Shown here: positions 60,987 through 64,000 of the stretch, in pieces | Layout: each line of letters starts with the position of its first letter | How positions within the stretch are numbered: position 1 is the stretch's first letter | From: Tessaracoccus sp. SD287 | Lineage (GTDB): Bacteria; Actinomycetota; Actinomycetes; Propionibacteriales; Propionibacteriaceae | Assembly: GCF_017355265.1 (NCBI RefSeq) | Contig: NZ_JADIJQ010000008.1 | Span: 46,913-110,912 of the forward strand | Length of the DNA: 64,000 nucleotides | Reading direction: 5' to 3' | Made by a program: the position numbers and the translations under genes | Notes under the pieces: model-generated | The model's database searches: none | What the model was told of the DNA's origin: nothing | The model's input: only the letters and a program-made list of their open reading frames with translations

Positions 60987-62402
60987 CTAGGCGGACACCG
61001 CGCGGGCGGCCAGCGCGTCGATGGCCTGGCTGAAGCACTGCGCGGGCGGGGTCACCAGCCCGGCGCCGACCTGTCCGGTGCCGGCCACCGCGCCTGCCAT
61101 GCCGGTGTTGATCTGCGGCAGGATGCCGGTGCGGGCCACCCGGGTGACGTCGACCCCGTGCGGGACGCCGCGGAACTCCAGGATGGGCAGCTGCCACATC
61201 GGGTGCTCGGAGGCGGTGATCTCGTACATGGTGCGGCTGGTGGTCAGCGCGAAGGGCACGTCACCGCCGACGAGCTTGACGATCGCGGGGGCGGCGGCCA
61301 TGGCGAAGCCGCCGATGCCGGCGGTCTCGGTGATGGCCGAGTCGCCGATGTCGGGGTTGGCGTCCTCGGGTCCGTAGGAGCCCAGGAACAGTCCCTCGGG
61401 CTTGTTGGCGGGGCCGGTGAACCACTCGTCGTCGGTGCCGGCGGTCTGGATGCCGAAGTCGGTGCCGTTGCGGGCCATGGTGACCATGATCGTCGAGCCG
61501 GGGATCCCCTTGCCGGCGGCCATCGCCAGCTTGCAGGTGGGCATCACCAGGTTCAGCGCGAAGTGGTCGTTGGCGCCCACGAAGCGGGCCACCTCGGCGA
61601 CGTCCTCGGGGGCTGTGCCGCTGGCGACCAGCGCCGGCAGCAGGTCACGCAGGAACATCAGCGTGGCCGACCGGTTGCGGTTGTGGCCCTCGTCGCCCAT
61701 CTGCAGCATCTGGGCGACCATCGCCTTGGTGTCAATGGGTCCGTGCACGGCCATCGCCTTGGCCAGGGCCGGGCCGAGCACCCGCGACATCCACTGCAGC
61801 CGCTCCTGCACCTCGGGACCGTAGGCGCCGTAGCGCAGCACCTTGCCCAGGCCCTCGTTGAGGGAGCAGTAGGCGGTGTTGCCGTGCACGGGGTCGCGCA
61901 GCTCGAACATCCACATGGACGGCGACACGACACCAGCCATGGGACCTACCGCGTCGTGGTGGTGGCAGGGCTCGAAGCTGGCCCGACCGGCGGCCAGCGC
62001 CGCCTCGGCAGCCTCCGGCGTGTCGGCCAGGCCCTCGAAGATCATCGCGCCGATCAGGGCGCCCTTCATCGGGCCGGAGGCCCGCTCCCATTCCAGCGGC
62101 GGGCCCGCGTGCAGGAACTGGCCCTTCTGCAGGCCGAAGACCTCGCTGGCCGGACGCAGCCCCACCACCTCGGCACCGGCGGCCTGCATCCGGGAGATGG
62201 CGGTGGCGTTGGCCTCGACGCGGCGCGGGTCGGCCATCACCGCAGCCAGCGCGGCGGTGTTGACGCCGTCCATGGGCGGACGCCAGTCGACCTCGCGGAC
62301 CGAGACGCCCTGGTCGCGCAGGGCGTCGGCGAACAGGCCGGCGCCGGCGGTGACGGCGGCCGCGGGGGCATGGAGGAGCTGGTGCAGGGTCGGGGTGCTC
62401 AT
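60987..62402 (-). CDS. DUF1116 family protein (YlbE/AllG-like)
   Basis: A 471-residue protein of the DUF1116 family. Recognisable text includes VDWRPPMDG, EPCHHHDAVGPMAGV, MGDEGHNRNRSATLMF, NLVMPTCKLAMAAG, MVTMARNGTDFGI and NTGMAGAVAGTGQVGAG. E. coli YlbE (AllG) acts with FdrA (AllF) and YlbF (AllH) in oxamate carbamoyl transfer during allantoin use; the first two partners are present here. The start overlaps fdrA by four bases (ATGA). No YlbF or carbamate kinase gene is in the window. Confidence 0.9.
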   Translation of the reverse strand: MSTPTLHQLLHAPAAAVTAGAGLFADALRDQGVSVREVDWRPPMDGVNTAALAAVMADPRRVEANATAISRMQAAGAEVVGLRPASEVFGLQKGQFLHAGPPLEWERASGPMKGALIGAMIFEGLADTPEAAEAALAAGRASFEPCHHHDAVGPMAGVVSPSMWMFELRDPVHGNTAYCSLNEGLGKVLRYGAYGPEVQERLQWMSRVLGPALAKAMAVHGPIDTKAMVAQMLQMGDEGHNRNRSATLMFLRDLLPALVASGTAPEDVAEVARFVGANDHFALNLVMPTCKLAMAAGKGIPGSTIMVTMARNGTDFGIQTAGTDDEWFTGPANKPEGLFLGSYGPEDANPDIGDSAITETAGIGGFAMAAAPAIVKLVGGDVPFALTTSRTMYEITASEHPMWQLPILEFRGVPHGVDVTRVARTGILPQINTGMAGAVAGTGQVGAGLVTPPAQCFSQAIDALAARAVSA

Positions 62403-63904
62403 GACAGGTTCCCTTCGGTGAGCTGGCTGATGGCGTGGCGGGCGGCCTGCGCATTGGAGGTGAAGACCGAGGCTCCGGCGGCGCTGAGCGCCTCGGCGAC
62501 GCGGGCGAGTCCCTGGGGGTCGGACTCGGTGCCGATCAGCGAGACCACCACCGGCAGCTCGCGTCCCTCGGCGGCGGCCGCCGCGCGGGCGTCCCGGATG
62601 GCGTCGGCATGGTCGGTGGCCGGGTCGGGGTGGGCCCCGTAGCCAATCAGCAGGTCGAGCAGCAGCACCCCGCAACTCGGGTCGCGGCCCTCGGCGCGGA
62701 TCCGCTCCAGGCGCAGGCTGGGGTCGATCATCGGGTGCGGACGACCGCGGGTCATCTCGTCGTCGCCGAAGTCGAGGACGACATGGCCCTCCGAGGGGGC
62801 ATCGGGTGCCAGGGCGAGGGCGGGGTCGCTGACCAGGTTGGAGCGGATGTCGCCGAGTGCCTCCTCGGCGATGAACATGGCCTCGTCGGCCAGGGTGCCA
62901 CCGCAGAACAGGCCGCGGAGCTTGCCGGCCACCGGCTGGGCGGCGTCGACGCCGGGCCACGACGGCCAGGTCGGCACCTCGTGGCCGCCTTCCCGCAGCG
63001 CCGCCTCGACACCGGCGGTGAGGTCGGGAAGGCCCCTGCCGAGGGTGGCCCAGGTGACCGTCTTGCCGATGCCCGCGGCCTGCTGCTCCAGTCGGGCCAC
63101 CACCTCGGGGGCGGCGGGCTTGGAGACCAGGATGATCTGGTCGGTGTCGGGGTCGGCGCCCAGCGCGTCGATCGCCTGGCTGGCCGACCGGCCACCGACG
63201 GCCGCCCCCAGGTCACGGCCGCCCAGACCGAGGCAGTGGCTGATCCCGACCCCGGCCAGGTCGAGCAGGCACATGACCTGCTGCGCGCCGGTGCCCGAGG
63301 CGGCGATCATGCCGACCGGGCCACGGCGGACCACATTGGCGAAGCCCAGGGCCATGCCATTGACCACGGCGGTGCCGCAGTCGGGGCCCATCAGCAGCAC
63401 CCCCCGGCGGGCGGCGGCGTCCTTGAGGGCAATCTCGTCGGCGACGGGCACATTGTCGCTGAACAGCATCACCGACAGGCCCGCGTCGATGGCGTCCATG
63501 GCTTCGGCGAAGGCGTGGGCACCGGGCACCGAGATGACGCTGATGGCGGCGCTCGACTCGCGCTGGGCGGCCGAGGCCGAGGTGCGCGAGGCAACATCGT
63601 CGGCGCCGGTGCCGGCATTGCGGGCCTGTTCGCGCAGGGCCGCCAGGTTGGCGTCCAGGGCGGCGAGACCCCGGGTGAGGGCCTCCTCGGAGTCCGCGCG
63701 CAGGGCCACCACCACGTCATTGGGGGTGACGCTGGCCGGAATGTCGTAGCCCGACTGCTGCAGCAGTCCGACGTTGAGTTCGGTGGCCATGCCGATCTGG
63801 GCGTCCTCGACGCCGTCGGTCATCTTCACCTGCTGCGAGATCTGCATCAGGCTGACGGAGTCGTAGTAGGTGCCTTGGCGCACCTCGACGTGAGCTGTCG
63901 TCAT
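62399..63904 (-). CDS. fdrA: FdrA family acyl-CoA synthetase-like protein (AllF-like)
   Basis: A 501-residue protein built like succinyl-CoA synthetase. The CoA-binding/ligase-like text SVMLFSDNVPVADEIALKDAAARRGVLLMGPDCGTAVVNG (shown in two parts in family proteins), VGMIAASGTGAQQVMCLLDLAGVG and HCLGLGGRDL is present. A second domain (VVLDFGDDEMTRGRPHPMIDP, VVSLIGTESDP) follows. FdrA works with DUF1116 proteins. The start is ATG 63904 with GAAGGGA upstream. It appears to be the first gene of the operon, preceded by about 55 bases and then a long inverted repeat. Confidence 0.9.
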   Translation of the reverse strand: MTTAHVEVRQGTYYDSVSLMQISQQVKMTDGVEDAQIGMATELNVGLLQQSGYDIPASVTPNDVVVALRADSEEALTRGLAALDANLAALREQARNAGTGADDVASRTSASAAQRESSAAISVISVPGAHAFAEAMDAIDAGLSVMLFSDNVPVADEIALKDAAARRGVLLMGPDCGTAVVNGMALGFANVVRRGPVGMIAASGTGAQQVMCLLDLAGVGISHCLGLGGRDLGAAVGGRSASQAIDALGADPDTDQIILVSKPAAPEVVARLEQQAAGIGKTVTWATLGRGLPDLTAGVEAALREGGHEVPTWPSWPGVDAAQPVAGKLRGLFCGGTLADEAMFIAEEALGDIRSNLVSDPALALAPDAPSEGHVVLDFGDDEMTRGRPHPMIDPSLRLERIRAEGRDPSCGVLLLDLLIGYGAHPDPATDHADAIRDARAAAAAEGRELPVVVSLIGTESDPQGLARVAEALSAAGASVFTSNAQAARHAISQLTEGNLS

Positions 63905-63960
63905 CACTGTTCCCTTCGTGGTCTGATCAAGGTCGTTCGTGGTCGATCCGCGTCATCAGT

Positions 63961-64000
63961 GACGTAGTTTTCATACCGAAGTCGGTATGAAAACTACGTC
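63961..64000. repeat. 40-base perfect inverted repeat at the window end
   Basis: Two 19-base arms (63961-63979 and 63982-64000; first arm begins GACGTAGTTTTCATACCGA) flank AG. The match is perfect and runs to the last base, so it may be longer. It lies 56 bases upstream of fdrA and is AT-richer than its surroundings. It could be an operator, a terminator of the next gene, or a mobile-element end; the sequence beyond the window is needed. Confidence 0.8.

Noticed and set aside
62435..63967. Long plus-strand open frame opposite fdrA
   Set aside because: Low-complexity Gly/Asp/Val shadow; fdrA on the minus strand has family motifs and an ATGA junction to the next gene.

Overview
The window is high-GC actinobacterial DNA, most likely from a member of the Propionibacteriaceae. 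The strongest taxonomic marker is a complete four-gene methylmalonyl-CoA:pyruvate transcarboxylase operon (5S, 12S, a small subunit and the 1.3S biotin carrier; about 26.4-30.1 kb), the signature enzyme of the Wood-Werkman propionate cycle. CarD, SenX3-RegX3, LemA, a class E-type sortase and an HspR-type operator at clpB also fit an actinobacterium. No tRNA, rRNA, CRISPR array, transposase or phage gene was recognised. No gene-free stretch exceeds about 230 bases.

Layout. 0-6.6 kb: 3' part of glyA, a DUF2207 membrane protein, two tandem neutral zinc metallopeptidases, then ispD-ispF. 6.7-13.6 kb (minus): a glucitol-type PTS operon (srlA, srlE, srlB, gutM, a SAF-domain oxidoreductase, a SorC-type regulator, ptsH, ptsI). 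Divergent from it at 13.8-17.0 kb is a 2-oxoacid/acetoin dehydrogenase E1alpha-E1beta-E2 operon. 17.1-24.6 kb: carD, an LpqE-like lipoprotein, senX3-regX3 divergent from phoU, gpmA, and a second two-component system. 24.8-30.1 kb: an SDR/CPBP-like pair and the transcarboxylase operon. 30.3-31.0 kb: a VOC protein and a small zinc-ribbon-like protein.

31.1-42.8 kb is the most unusual region: a co-directional seven-gene cluster encoding a subtilisin-like protease with no visible signal peptide, an ECF sigma factor, a small linker protein, a TPR-CHAT protease, two large proteins of unknown function (719 and 872 aa), and a caspase-fold protease carrying two peptidoglycan-binding-like domains on a long Gly/Ser/Thr linker. 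Three peptidase modules, their own sigma factor and two unknown large proteins suggest a regulated proteolytic stress, cell-fate or defence system. This is an inference.

42.9-55.4 kb is mostly housekeeping: fba, a maltokinase-cap-like protein, a SpoU methyltransferase overlapping lemA, arfB, pyrE, a sortase homologue lacking both catalytic His and Cys, two methyltransferase-fold proteins, clpB with a HAIR operator, then DUF779, a GAF regulator and an aldehyde dehydrogenase with a perfect CRP/GlxR-type site. 57.2-63.9 kb (minus) is a tight operon fdrA - DUF1116 - mocA - coxD - coxE - xdhC. It matures a molybdenum hydroxylase and probably handles a carbamoyl transfer step of purine or allantoin-type catabolism. 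The hydroxylase itself is outside the window.

A recurring regulatory feature is a TAnnnT -10 hexamer ending 6-7 bases before a start codon with no Shine-Dalgarno, which points to leaderless transcripts for about ten genes.
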